Positions 1-10,420 of a DNA stretch of 64,000 bases are shown in pieces. Origin of the DNA: Chondrus crispus (lineage: Eukaryota; Rhodophyta; Florideophyceae; Gigartinales; Gigartinaceae); assembly GCF_000350225.1 (NCBI RefSeq), contig NW_005179019.1:156977-220976 (forward strand), read 5' to 3'. Position numbers and translations under genes: made by a program. The stretch's first letter is position 1, and each line of letters opens with the position of its first letter. The notes beneath the pieces are model-generated. The model had not been told where the DNA came from, did no database searches, and was given only the letters and a program-made list of their open reading frames with translations.

Positions 1-377
1 ATGACGTCATACCAATTGTTGCAAAAAGAGCCGACTGCGACCAGCCGTACGAGGGAGGCTGTATGAAGTGAGCCTGAACCAGGACGAGGAATCTTGTGTT
101 ATGCTGAACACGCGTGCTAGCAAACTCGTCAACAAAGTCCAACGACGAGGTAGCCGCACGATCCGAGAATGAGGATGAGAACGGAGGAATCAATCCGAGA
201 AATTGGTCAGGCCATGGGCTGTCTTGCTCGTTCGGGGAATGACCGGGGTTCAAGAAAAACATTAACGGAGGTGAGCGATGACTCAAACCAGGGCAAATGC
301 ACGCTCGAGGATGATGGAACGACCGTGAGCAACTGCGGTCAACCACACCCTCCGACATAGAGGGAATCCCCTCCAAG
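1..377. other. No recognisable gene at the left edge
   Basis: Only short open frames occur here and none resembles a known family. By analogy with the element at the right end of the window, it is probably internal sequence of an LTR element that starts left of the window. Confidence 0.3.
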
Positions 378-1826
378 TTAAAGAAAAAGGGGATATCGGG
401 GCTTGTGGGCCCCGTCAAAGCGTCGGATAAAGAGGAGGAAAAGAAAAATGAGGAGAAGAATGACGTATGTGTTGGATAAAGAGAAGAAAAATTCAAAAAG
501 AGAAGGAAGTTGATAGGAAAAGGGAAGGCAATTTATTTTCGGTGGAACGAAGGGAAGTGTCGACGATGAGACGGCACCCTCAGAGCACAATGATCCGAAC
601 ATGGATCGGCAGGGCGCTACCATCGGCAATGGGTCAATGGGACAATTCACCCAAGGATTTTCCTTCGGAAGTGAGACGACAAGCTGCGCAAGTACGCGCA
701 GGTCAGTGAGAGACGCTCCTCGAAGAGCCCCCTCGTTTATTCCGTGAGCACAGAGCAATGTGCGATAAACGCGGGCGGCGTCGTCGTTCTTTTTGATACC
801 ATCTGGAGAGGACGGAGTGGTCGAACCTCCCCTGGTCGATTGGACTGCGTCGACGATTGGTGACAAGGGGGCGGCAACCGGAACAGCCGCAGGAGAAGGG
901 GGACGAGCTGGGACGTGCACAGGGGAGGAAGGTGGAGGAGGAACCGAAGGGGTAAGGGAAAAAGAATTTCCCTTCCTTTCTGGGGCTGCGCGCACGGACA
1001 AACTTTCAGTCCGGCTAGCTGACGAGGGGACTCCTCTCATCTCTGATAGAGGTTGACACCTGGCCACTGGAGGTAAATAGGACCGCAAAGGGGATTTGAC
1101 GTCCTCGCACCTAGAGGCTCTCGTCGCCCTTATCGAAGCATTCACGGGAAGAGTGGGGTCGGCCGGATCGACAGGAAGTGAAGTCGGTGATACCGGTAAC
1201 ACAGGGCGAGAACGCAAAGGCACTTTGGGACAGAGGTCGCGCTCGCGGGGATCCGCAAGGAAGACGGGTATTTCAACCGGAACAGGCGTCTGACTCCCAT
1301 ATTGTCGACTCAGACGCGCCTCGTCGCAAGAACATCGAGATCCCGTCCAGGGGTTAAACCAAGCGTAGTCCCGCGCACCACGATGAGCACGACTAGGAGA
1401 GAAGGAGGGGCGTTGCCGGACGAAGGAACGAGAGGAATTTTGACGCGGTATCAAGTCCCAATCGACATCCTCTATTTTATCGAGGAGAGAATGCAGTTCG
1501 GTGTCTGCATCAGCACCGCCCAGGGGAACCGAATAATCGAGGCGTTGCATGAGGCTGATGAGCTGGGGAGGCAAGTACCACAACCTCCAGCAGTCGTAGG
1601 TCTCCCACAGGAGAGTCACTGCCACTTTGGTACACCACTCAGTGAGGAAGACTACCCAAAGGCCATGCCGAGGATCACGTAAATACCTTCCGTAGTACGT
1701 GTACACAGGGCCGAGCTCAGCCTTGGCTGACCTCAAATTGGCTCCACCACGACGGAATACGTTGAAAACGATTCGCGTAATGGGACCTCGCGATTTCGCG
1801 CGCCTCCAACATCTGGTAGGCCACAA
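378..1826 (-). CDS. Antisense accessory ORF of an LTR element, C-terminal part
   Basis: A 482-codon open frame whose first codon is TTG, so it is more likely the continuation of the upstream ORF (1717-2370) after a frameshift near 1720-1740 than a separate gene. The first 100 residues match the C-terminal part of the 61126-61566 ORF by eye: a YYG/HFG segment followed by D-x-x-H and a tryptophan-rich stretch. The middle is a long Pro/Ser-rich linker with several PPPP runs. The last 40 residues are hydrophobic (FFFSLSN..LLLIFLFLLF), but this may be out-of-frame extension. The family is unknown to me. Its position antisense and just inside a putative 3' LTR matches the accessory ORFs of the Ty3 element at 52-63 kb. 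No function is assigned. Confidence 0.5.
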   Translation of the reverse strand: MWPTRCWRRAKSRGPITRIVFNVFRRGGANLRSAKAELGPVYTYYGRYLRDPRHGLWVVFLTEWCTKVAVTLLWETYDCWRLWYLPPQLISLMQRLDYSVPLGGADADTELHSLLDKIEDVDWDLIPRQNSSRSFVRQRPSFSPSRAHRGARDYAWFNPWTGSRCSCDEARLSRQYGSQTPVPVEIPVFLADPRERDLCPKVPLRSRPVLPVSPTSLPVDPADPTLPVNASIRATRASRCEDVKSPLRSYLPPVARCQPLSEMRGVPSSASRTESLSVRAAPERKGNSFSLTPSVPPPPSSPVHVPARPPSPAAVPVAAPLSPIVDAVQSTRGGSTTPSSPDGIKKNDDAARVYRTLLCAHGINEGALRGASLTDLRVLAQLVVSLPKENPWVNCPIDPLPMVAPCRSMFGSLCSEGAVSSSTLPFVPPKINCLPFSYQLPSLFEFFFSLSNTYVILLLIFLFLLFIRRFDGAHKPRYPLFL

Positions 1827-2370
1827 AGTGACCAGTGTCAGGCCGAATACGGCGTTCGAAGGGCACTGCGTGCTGAAAGAAGGGGATGGTACCCCTCTTG
1901 ATAAGTCGGAAATTAGCCGGAATTATGGCGTTGGTCCACAGCATAGCGTCGCTCGAGACGGTCCGTTGGTTGAACCAAAGGCGGTTAGCTTCACGAGGAA
2001 GGTTATCGGAGGTCCACGCCAGCATGTTATCGAGGTAAGATCGCTCGCCATCGGTGCGAAACTGCCACGTGTCACAACCGAAATCCTCAGGGATGAGATC
2101 CTGCGTCAATGGCAGCTCAAGCCTGTCGCACACAGCAGTCACGAAGCGGGTGGATAACACCGCACGACCACGAGGCGAAGTGTGACACAGGATGAAGGGA
2201 GGAATGGCGATGCGAGCCAACCAATCGTAAGACCGGATAGCTTGAAGTGGGATTTGTCCTGGAGGCATACCGGCGCCGTTGGCGAACGAGTAAGCAATGT
2301 CATCGAAGGCGCATACACCGATCACAGAGAACCATTTAGCGGAAGCAAAAAGCACAGGATTAAGGGCCAT
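1717..2370 (-). CDS. Antisense accessory ORF of an LTR element, N-terminal part
   Basis: A 217-codon frame starting at ATG. It contains an IP-x3-CD segment, a GE-x2-YLDNM segment and later an F-Q-H-A-x2-FE segment. Each has a counterpart in the same order in the antisense ORFs at 61126-62582 (IP-x3-CD, GE-x2-YVDRM, FRHASFE). That ordered match across two elements with quite different DNA argues for a real protein family rather than a chance frame. The domain is not one I recognise. The chain probably continued into the 378-1826 frame before a frameshift. A short open frame lies further upstream (2322-2612) in another phase, and its role is unclear. Confidence 0.55.
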   Translation of the reverse strand: MALNPVLFASAKWFSVIGVCAFDDIAYSFANGAGMPPGQIPLQAIRSYDWLARIAIPPFILCHTSPRGRAVLSTRFVTAVCDRLELPLTQDLIPEDFGCDTWQFRTDGERSYLDNMLAWTSDNLPREANRLWFNQRTVSSDAMLWTNAIIPANFRLIKRGTIPFFQHAVPFERRIRPDTGHFVAYQMLEAREIARSHYANRFQRIPSWWSQFEVSQG

Positions 2371-2777
2371 GGCATTATCGTGGAGCTCCGACGCAGCAGG
2401 GTACCGACGCGAGGATGGAGCGTTAGGATCGGAATCGATGTGGCCAACGGGGCAGCATGTTGGGAATCAGGGGGTAATCGAGGGATGGAAGGAAGACCTA
2501 GAGGGTCGTGGGAAGTGGAAGAAAATCCCACGCCGTAGCGTTTGCGTTTGGTACCACCAATCGAATGGCTCGGGGATGAAGGAAACATGAGGTCCGTCTT
2601 GCTCTTGCACATTCACCGATTACTGGACACGGCGGTGTAGGGTTATGAGAGAAACGGCGAGGAGATTATACGATGGCAGAGCAGCGTACAAGAGCGCTCG
2701 GAAGGGGATATGTAGTGCAATAATCGACTACACCGTGAGGGGGTGAAAAGAAAAGGAATTGAGGGGTATGACAAAGT

Positions 2778-2786
2778 GGAGGGGGG
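2778..2786 (+). other. Candidate polypurine tract
   Basis: GGAGGGGGG lies directly in front of the TG that opens the LTR-like repeat at 2787. This is the place where plus-strand priming occurs in an LTR element. It supports reading 2787 onward as a 3' LTR of the element holding the antisense ORFs to the left. Confidence 0.4.
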
Positions 2787-3192
2787 TGACAAGTGAAAAT
2801 TATTTCACTTTATTATTTTAATTATTAATTTTAATTAGTTGCATATTGGTTATTTAACATTAGATTAGATCTAGGATCTAGCGCCGAGAGCTACTGTACT
2901 GGCTCCGGCGGGGCGATATATACCTTAGCCCTCTGACGACCAAGTCAGTAAAGGTAACCCGAGTTGCCAGAGTTGAATATCGCCTTGGTCGAAGTCCGTC
3001 TTTCCCAAGACGCTCCCTTTTACCACAGATTACGTTATCCTTTGCGCTCGGGGGCACCCTTTCCTTTTCCTTTATTTCACCTATCCATTTCTATTTCTAT
3101 CTCTATTCCTATTCCCTTATCTTGTGTTGGTTCCACGGTGCCTGATTGCGATCCGCATTGTGACGACTGTAGTCATCGGGCTCTTGTGTTGG
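2787..3192 (+). repeat. LTR-like repeat A, copy 1 (truncated, plus orientation)
   Basis: It opens with TG, continues through an AT-rich block and a GATATATACC block, and then runs into CCCTTAT-type pyrimidine-rich sequence. The same order of blocks occurs in reverse complement at about 3780-4166. Copy 1 stops abruptly at about 3192 where copy 2 begins, so its 3' part is missing. Its position after antisense ORFs and a purine tract suggests it is the 3' LTR of the element entering from the left. Confidence 0.5.
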
Positions 3193-4166
3193 TGTAGTGC
3201 AATGTGCCTGACAGGCCGCGAACACAGTCCGACTGTCAAACAAAAAGAAGAAAAACAGCAACAGAAACAACCACTGCCGATGGCACGCGCTACGGAGCGT
3301 TCGAGGCTCCCTTTCCCCTTGTGTGGGCTTGCGGCCAACGGTGGCTCAACTCCGACGGGGGGGTAAGGAAAGATGCCCGGCCAGAGAGGATAATGGTGGC
3401 AGAGACTTGTGAAGACCTGAGTGCTCGGTGAGTGCCGGTCGGGCTTGTGTACGAGAACGTATCCGCAGTTCGCTGGGTTGTAAGGCCAATGCTCGACGAG
3501 CGTCTTCAGCACCTTGGGTATAATTCAAGGTCTTCGACGGGAACTTGTTCAGAACTACCCCACGGGATCGTAACCGTGTAGCAACGCTACTACCGACGTG
3601 TTACCCGATGGCTAAAAACACCCTCACCAGCGCGATCGCGGTCGCGGTAGGTGGTACCAACTCTGTCTTATACAGTAAGACCTTCGACGGAGGCGTCGTT
3701 ACAACAGCCTTCTTACGGAACTTGAAACAGTAGCAGCGCTACACAACGTGTTGCCCGATGGCTAAAACGCCTACACCGGGTCGGTCGCAACCGACTCTAA
3801 TGGAACCAACACAATTAAGGGAAAATAGATGTGGAGATAGAAAAGGATAGGGATAAGAGATAGAAAAGGTAAAAGGATAAGGAAAGGGGACCCCGAGGAA
3901 TAGAGGATGTCGTTAGCAGCGTAGAAGTGAAGCGCGTCGCGTGAACGGAAGCGGTCTTCGACGAAGGCGAGATCTAACTCCGGCAACTCGGGTTACCTTT
4001 AGTGACTTGGTGGTCAGAGGGCTAAGGTATATATCGCCCCGCCGGAGCGACTACAGTAGCTCTCGGCGCTAAATCCTAAATCAAATCTAATGTTAAATAA
4101 TTAATTGGTACCTAATTATAATTAAATAATTAGTTAATATCGTGATCCATTTCACACTTGTGTCCA
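3193..4166 (-). repeat. LTR-like repeat A, copy 2 (minus orientation)
   Basis: Read on the minus strand, it starts TGGACACAAGTG, passes the same GATATATACC and pyrimidine-rich blocks as copy 1, and ends with GGCACATTGCACTACA. It therefore lies head-to-head with copy 1 as an inverted repeat. It looks like a nearly full solo LTR of about 970 bp. No convincing target-site duplication was found, so the exact ends are approximate. Confidence 0.5.
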
Positions 4167-4224
4167 CCAACTTGGACTACAGTACCCAACGTTCCAGTTT
4201 CCCAAGTAGCTTATTGCACTACAG

Positions 4225-4858
4225 TTGGTGCTTTTGTTTGTTGTTGGTGCCATCGGCTTTGGTTGCGACCGGACCGGTGTAGGTGTCTTACCCATCGGGC
4301 GACACGTGGGTGTAGCGCTGCTACTTGTTTACGTCCACCGACGGAGGCTGTTGCAACGACGTCTCCCTCGGAGGTCTGTTGTGTATACAGGACAGTGTTG
4401 GTTCCATTGGATACAGGTTGCGACCGTTCCGGTGTCGGTACTTTGCCATCGGGCAGTACGGAGGTGTAGCGCTACTACGTGTTTGCTAATTCCCGTCGGG
4501 CTGCGTTGCGGCGCCCGGTCGAAGACCTTATCAAGGGTATAAGGTGTACCAGGCGCTCAGCGAGCATTGGCTTTACGACCCATCGGGCCCGGCTTCTTAA
4601 TCACCGCCTCGACCTCGCCGAGCAGCTGCCTGTACAAGACTGTGCCACCATTCATCCCGGGCCGGGCATCTTCCTTTTGCCGGCCCTATCAGGTATTTGA
4701 GCTACTGTGGGCCGCAAACCCACTGAAAGGGAAAGGGAGAATCCGACACTGTGTAGGGCTGTGCCGTCGGCAACTCTTGTTGGATGTTGTTTGTTGGCTG
4801 TGTGGTCGCTGGACCGTTGGACCCTGGTTCCGGCCTGACAGGCACATTGCACTACAAC
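4225..4858 (+). repeat. LTR-like repeat A, copy 3 (5'-truncated, plus orientation)
   Basis: It shares with copy 2 a GGTTGCGACCGG block, a TAGCGCTGCTAC block, a CCGGGCATCTTCC block and the terminal GGCACATTGCACTACA. The AT-rich 5' part of the repeat is missing. Only short meaningless frames occur. The Harbinger relic follows immediately. Confidence 0.45.
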
Positions 4859-5492
4859 TAGTGGTGGTGACAAGGTGCTTTTATTTCCCTAGACTGGAGG
4901 TATCCTTTTGCCCTTATCATTGACAACCAGCAGAAGGCTTTCGCTTTTATTGATCTGGTTGCCGCTGCACAACGTGAGGAACTGTTATCACTTTGCGAAT
5001 AATTACTTTCTTGCTGTACACGCATGTGGAGTCGATGCCAACGAACTGTGTCTCGGTACACAGTCCTAAATTCCACAGAGGAGCGATTATCGATGCAAAA
5101 GTTGTGTAAGGGCATACAAGCCTTAACAAATTTATCAGACTTTCGCACGCTAAACTGCAGAGGTGTCTGGAAAATTAGCCATTTTGCATAGAGTATCACG
5201 AAAGCTTGCTCAGCATGGCTCCTCAGTTGCGATAATGCGTAGTTGAACGCGCTGTAGTCTTCCCCACACGCACTTTTCGGAAAGTTAGTAAGTAAAACTT
5301 CCGTGCACTTGTAGGCTTCGTCCTACACAATCCAGAACTTTGATATCATGTTTCTCTTCATCTCAATATACCGCCAGAGTTTGGAGTCCCTGTATGCAAC
5401 TGAATCATGTGTTGAGCCAGGAAAAGGCATAAAAAGAACGTGAACCTGTATCTTAAATTCACAAGAGTTTGAACATTGACAGCGTAGAACCC
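4859..5492 (-). pseudogene. PIF/Harbinger transposase, C-terminal half
   Basis: Read on the minus strand from 5492, the frame gives GFYAVNVQ, then PGSTHDSVAYRDS, DEAYKC, FNYALSQLRSHAEQAF and ACMPLHNFC. These are the core motifs of the DDE nuclease of HARBI1-like transposases: the second aspartate in DEAY, the glutamate in RSHAEQAF, and the C-terminal LHN. An in-frame stop (TAG, 5323-5325) sits directly before DEAY, so the copy is inactive. The frame continues across the gypsy insertion into 12068-12159, where the first aspartate (AIDG) is found. One gene was therefore split by the retrotransposon. Confidence 0.8.
5488..5492. repeat. Target-site duplication AACCC (left)
   Basis: AACCC precedes the left LTR and recurs at 12068-12072 directly after the right LTR. 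Five bases is the usual size for Ty3/gypsy integration. This fixes both element ends to the base. Confidence 0.9.
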
Positions 5493-5761
5493 TGTGAGAT
5501 ATTTTTAGGGAAAATTTGCATTTTACTGTAGAGGGAGATTTTATTCTGTAGTCCGATATTTTATTTGAATTTTAAAGAAGCGCACGCGGACGGCCCGGCG
5601 GAGTCCGGGCCGGACGCGTGGACGCTTCTGGAAGGAATTTCGTAGAAATAAAAGAAAGAGGGTGACGGGCGCTGCCGGAAAAAGGGGAGAAGACACTCGG
5701 CCGACCCTCACCACGGAACGGCACGCTCCCCAAAACCGCCTCCCCCATTTCACCGACAACA
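5493..5761 (+). repeat. 5' LTR of gypsy 1
   Basis: 269 bp, TGTGAGATAT...GACAACA. Nearly identical to 11798-12067. It contains a GC-rich inverted segment (GGCCCGGCGGAGTCCGGGCC). Confidence 0.92.
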
Positions 5762-8514
5762 TGGTACTCTTGTGGAGGGCCGACGCAGACACAAGTGCGG
5801 GCCCTAACCCTGTTACCTACGTTGAGTCGAACGGGTCAGATGTTTCCAAGTTTCTGTTCGTATACGAGAACATCATTATGCGCGGCAAGCCTGACGAGGA
5901 GAAGGCAGGAGCTATCCTATGCCACCTCGATGGTGCCGCGTTCGACTATTACTATGACACGTATAGTCATAATGGGAGTCTGACCGAGGCCGCCAGTAAC
6001 TGGGACGGTGTGAAGAGCACCCTGTCTGACCGTTTTACGGAGGCACCGAGGCCAGAAGAAAACATCCAGAAGGCTATGAGTTGCCGACTAGATGGTAGGA
6101 ACTTGCTTACTTCGATGGATGAAATGGAAAACCTCTACAGGAGGGCTGGTTTCAACGACGAGGCAAAGTACGGCTTGCTTCGCAATGCCGTAATGGCACA
6201 TTTGGATGTTGCTCAGTTCGCGATCTATCGTTCTCCGACGACGTACGAAGAACTAATGAAGACCGTGAAGGACTTTGCTGCAGGCCGTGACGCCTTCAAG
6301 GCGGCGAAAACTGCTGCGCAGTCCGTTGAACCTGTGACGTCCAAGCGCGTATTGATGCGTTCTGATGTGGATCCTCTACAGGACAAGCTGGAGAACAAGG
6401 TCGACGCCATCACCAACCAGCTGGCGGAACTGTCACTGATGATGAAGAAACGACAGACGCCAGGGGACAGTGATACGAGTTGGACATGTTCCTATTGCAA
6501 GGAACCAGGGCATTCAGCGACTCGTTGTCGTTCCAACCCACACCGTGATACTCGTTGCCCAACGTGTGGGAAGATTGGACACACAACGGAGACTTGCTGG
6601 TCCCGTTTTGCTAGAAAGAATGTGGCTCATGCACATCCTCAAGGTAACGCTGGCGCAGGAAGCGCTTATGGCCCCAAAGCAGGCGGTTCTGCCAACGACG
6701 CCGGTGACAAAGCCACCAGAGACTCGAAGCAGATCACGGTCATAACTAAGACCACCAAGGGAGAATTGGTGGCAGCTACGAAACGCAACGCCGAAGGAGA
6801 GGCCTTGCCGAAGCAGTCGAAGACCCGTGAAGAAGTTTCGATCCCGAGGCTGCTGAATCCCACTGCAGTAGCTCCTAGGGGAACTCTCCCCTGGAATGAG
6901 CCGCTGAGAGTGCCGAGAGTGAAGCCTGCACGCCAGAAGAGGAAGAATGTTTCAAAGAAGGCAGCACTCCAGGAGCACGTCGGCAAGTACAACGTCGTGT
7001 CAGAGCTGGCGAATGGGCCGTCTGGTCTAACATTTGGACAACTTGTCCGTGGAGACGCTGAAGGAGCACGGAAGGAGATGAAGCGCCTTCTATCCAGGAG
7101 ATTGGGGCGTTCTCGCGGGTTTGCGGGCCACACGGATGTCTTCCCGAGGCGTCTTCGGGTGTTTACTGTTCAAGTTTATGGAACTGATGCTCAAGCACTA
7201 CTGGATTTCGGTGCGGTGCCGAACATTATGTCGCCGCACCTCATGAAGAGACTTTCTCTGACGCCAGAGAGTACGAAGAAACACATCACTGTGGCAGATG
7301 GGAAGAGATCCCCTTGTGTTGGATCACTGCGCCAGGTCCCCGTCTCGTTTGGGGGACTGGTGAGCATGATGGACTTCCTTGTCGTTACGGGAACACCGTA
7401 CGACGTCATCGTGGGGATGCCGTTGTTAGAGGAGCTCCAAACGTGCATTGACTTGGGGCAACAGCATGTCCAAGTAACTGTGGGTGATGAGACGATTCGA
7501 CTAAGTCTTGAGATGCATGAAGACCATAAGCAGCCGGGATTCGCTACCGACAGTGAGGACTTCACGTCAGACTCGGGGGCCGTGCCGGCTGACTCGACTG
7601 ATACGGATGAAGACTTCGTCCTTTCGCTGCGTGAAAGAGTGCCGTTTGAACCAGACCTTGCCTGGGCGGGAGCAGTCACTGAGGACGAAGATCCTCATGC
7701 TGGACTTCTGGCCCTAGCTGAGGAAGGCTCAGAGTACGAGCAAGCGGATGAGAAAGAGAAAAGGGATGAGAAGGAGGGACTTCTCATGTCTAAGCTGAGC
7801 CATATAAGCAGAAAGAACGCCGACCCCATAATGTGTTCTCTCAAGAGTATGGGAATAGCTGCATGGTCTTTGGACGACCTCAGGCCGGCATATGTCCCTT
7901 TGTCACATTCGTTTGAGTTAAATGACGACAGACCCATTTCGCACGCCATTCGGAGGCTCCCTCCGAGACAAAACGCGGTAGTGCGTGAGGAGATCGAGGA
8001 GAGGCAGAAGGCAGGGATCATTACCCCCTCTGTAGCTCCTTGGTCGTTTCCGGTCGTCATTGCAACGAAGAATTACGGAAAACCTCTCTTCTGTGTTGAC
8101 TACCGCGAGCTTAACCGCGTGATGAAGGCCGACAAGTGGCCGTTGCCTAAAATGGAAGAGATATTCGACGACCTTGAAGAAAGTAAAGTATTCACTACCC
8201 TGGACTTGTTCTCGGGTTATTGGCAAGTGTGGATGGCTTCATGGTGCAAAGAACAGACGACGTTTGTCTGTCGGTACGGGATCTTTCAATTTGAAGTGAT
8301 GCCATTCGGGCTCATGAACGCTCCTTCAACATTTCAAAGGATGATGGATGGCGTACTCAGAGACCTGCCATTCGTCCGAGTATACCTTGATGACGTGGTC
8401 ATCTTTTCGAAGTCCTTGGACGTCCATGTTGACCACTTAATTGAAGTGTTCGAGCTGATTGCTCGCAGTGGATTGAAGTTGAAGCTTGCGAAGTGTTCCT
8501 TCGCGCAATCATAG
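5761..8514 (+). pseudogene. Gypsy 1 Gag, protease and most of reverse transcriptase
   Basis: The open frame extends back into the LTR, but ATG 5761 at the LTR/PBS border is the likelier Gag start. Gag has a capsid-like helical region followed by two CCHC zinc knuckles (CSYCKEPGHSATRC at 6487 and CPTCGKIGHTTETC at 6556) that bind RNA. The protease region shows LLDFGA at about 7201, where DTGA or DSGA is normal, so the active-site loop is altered. RT follows with WPLPKM, TLDLFSGYWQ, MPFGLMNAPSTFQ and the catalytic YLDD at 8383-8394. A TAG at 8512-8514 stops the frame in the RT thumb, and the same frame resumes directly after it. Confidence 0.88.
5762..5775 (+). other. Candidate primer-binding site of gypsy 1
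   Basis: TGGTACTCTTGTGG starts immediately after the 5' LTR. The TGG complements a tRNA CCA end, as expected for minus-strand priming. The tRNA was not identified. Confidence 0.5.
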
Positions 8515-9030
8515 ACCAGGCTATTGGGGCACGTCATCGGAAAGAAAGGGATTGAGGTGGATCCAGAGAAGACATCGATCATTTGGGACACCCCCGAGCC
8601 GCGCACCAAGACGGAGTTACGAAGCTTCCTTGGACTAGCGGGGTATTACCGCCTATTTATCCCTAAGTTCGCAGAAGTCTCTGCATCGTTGCATGCTGCT
8701 ACTTCTACCAAAGTCGAATTTGAATTTACGGACGGGATGGGGACCGCCTTCCAGGAGTTGAAGAAGAGGGTGACGTCTCCTCCGCTGTTGAAGCTCTCGA
8801 AGTTTGACGAACCCTTCGTGGTCGAGACAGATGCATCCGAAATGGCAGTGGGAGCAGTTCTGGCTCAGAAGAAGGAAGACAAGAAGGTTCAGCCGATAAA
8901 ATACGCTAGCAGGACGATGACGGAGACTGAGAAGAAGTACTCCACCTGTGAGAGAGAATCATTAGCGGTGATCTTCGCGCTAAAGAAATTTCGGGTGTAT
9001 TTGATCTCAACGCAAAAGCGTTCAAGTTGA
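8515..9030 (+). pseudogene. Gypsy 1 RT thumb and RNase H, N-terminal part
   Basis: Same frame as the preceding segment, after the TAG stop. It contains [15 protein letters not shown] and the LGLAGYYR connection motif. RNase H begins at [16 protein letters not shown] (catalytic Asp in the TDAS motif) and continues through [17 protein letters not shown], which carries the catalytic Glu. The frame is lost after FRVYLIS near 9010-9030, and RNase H continues in another frame as TDHQAL. Confidence 0.85.
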
Positions 9031-9230
9031 TTACAGATCACCAAGCGCTTCAGTATGCGTTCAAAAAGAAGGAAATCCACGGTAGACTTCCCCGTTGGTT
9101 GGATTTCCTGGCGGAGTACGAATTCGAGATATTGTACCGCCCCGGCTCAAAGAATTGTGCCACTGACTTTCTCTTGCGTCTACGAGAAGACGATGGCAGG
9201 CGCGAGGAGGATGAGGGGGACCTGGTATGT
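9027..9230 (+). pseudogene. Gypsy 1 RNase H C-terminal end and linker
   Basis: It continues RNase H with TDHQALQYAF (third catalytic Asp) and RLPRWLDFLAEYEFEILYRPG, the usual end of a gypsy RNase H. The frame degenerates near 9230 and the integrase reads in the third frame. Confidence 0.8.
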
Positions 9231-10120
9231 GCTGCCGCTTTGCGAAAGGAGATATACTGGAAGACATGGAACCGCATGTGCGGGACACGTACCGTTATCT
9301 CGAAGGCGAAGAGATGGTCGAGCAAGATGCTGCGCAGAGGCGCAGAATCAAGAAGAACTCCAGGCGGTTCCTCGCCTGGAACGGAAGGCTGTTTCGCAGG
9401 ACGAAGAATGGGATCAGAACAATCCCTTCTCGGGGGACTCGACTGCAGATATTGCGGTCGCTGCATGACGACATTGGCCACTGGGACGCTACAGCTACGA
9501 AGCAGTTCGTCCTTGACAGGTACTGGTGGCCGGGAGTTCACAGTGATATCTATGCCTACGTTCGTGGATGTGAAGGCTGCCAAAATGCTGCGCCCATCCC
9601 GACGTACAAGAGCACGGCGGTGATACCAGTCTCTCAGCTCTTTGAGACATTCTCGATAGACTTTGCGGGACCCCTTCCCAAGACGAAGAACGGAAAACGT
9701 TACATCCTGATAGCGGTCGAACATCTGACTGGTTGGCCCCTGGCTTGGGCAACCGAGACCGCTACGTCTGCGGAAGTTGTCAAGTTCGTGAAAGAGGAGA
9801 TCATCCATTCGTTTGGTCCCCTTCCGACTAAAGTCTCAGATAACGCAACATGTTTCAGCGCGACAGCGTTGAAGAACTTCATGGCACAACAGGGAATTTC
9901 ATGGAAACCGGTCCTCGCCTATGCTCCGATGTCCAACGGAAAAGCGGAGCGTATGGTTGGGACCATCAAGCGTTCAATTCAGAAGACGCTATTAAATGAG
10001 GGCGCCGCTACCTCTACGTTTGAATTGATGTATGGAGTGAAGCCGCCCTCGCAACCCCAGACCAAGTCGAACGAAATCCGGTGGGGGGGGGCGTTGAGGG
10101 GCGCAACTTGGAACTGTTAG
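9227..10120 (+). pseudogene. Gypsy 1 integrase zinc finger and catalytic core
   Basis: The frame shows the HHCC finger (LHDDIGHW ... GCEGCQ) and then the DDE core: first Asp in FSIDFAGPLP, second Asp in KVSDNATCF, Glu in SNGKAERMVGTIKRS. All catalytic residues are present. The frame breaks near 10100, beyond the core, in a G-homopolymer (GGGGGGGG at about 10083). The C-terminal module is found at 10178-10420. Confidence 0.85.
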
Positions 10121-10177
10121 CGATCCTCGCGCTCCGACGACGAGGACTACTAAACAGTTGGACAGAAGAGCAAGAAG

Positions 10178-10420
10178 TTGGCAGTTATCTTACAACGCCA
10201 ATTTGACGTAGGCGACCAGGTACTGGTTGCCCGAGGAACAGCCTTCGGAGGGCCACGGAAGTGGCCTTTAGGAGAATCGAGGTACTACGGTCCCTTCAGG
10301 GTAGTACGAGCAAAGCACCCGCGGTACACACTCGTTTCGCCGTTTTTGCGTTACAGTCGACGGGATATCCACGCAAGGCGTTTAATCCCCTTTATTCAGA
10401 AACGCGCACATCTTATGTAG
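10178..10420 (+). pseudogene. Gypsy 1 integrase C-terminal GPF/Y-type module
   Basis: An 80-residue frame containing FDVGDQVLVARG and YYGPFRVVRA, the SH3-like C-terminal module of gypsy integrases. It ends near HARRLIPF. No chromodomain was seen, unlike gypsy 2. Confidence 0.7.

Noticed and set aside
9050-9808. 252-codon minus-strand frame across the gypsy 1 RNase H/integrase
   Set aside because: Shadow of the conserved plus-strand pol sequence. The plus frames carry recognisable catalytic motifs and this one does not.
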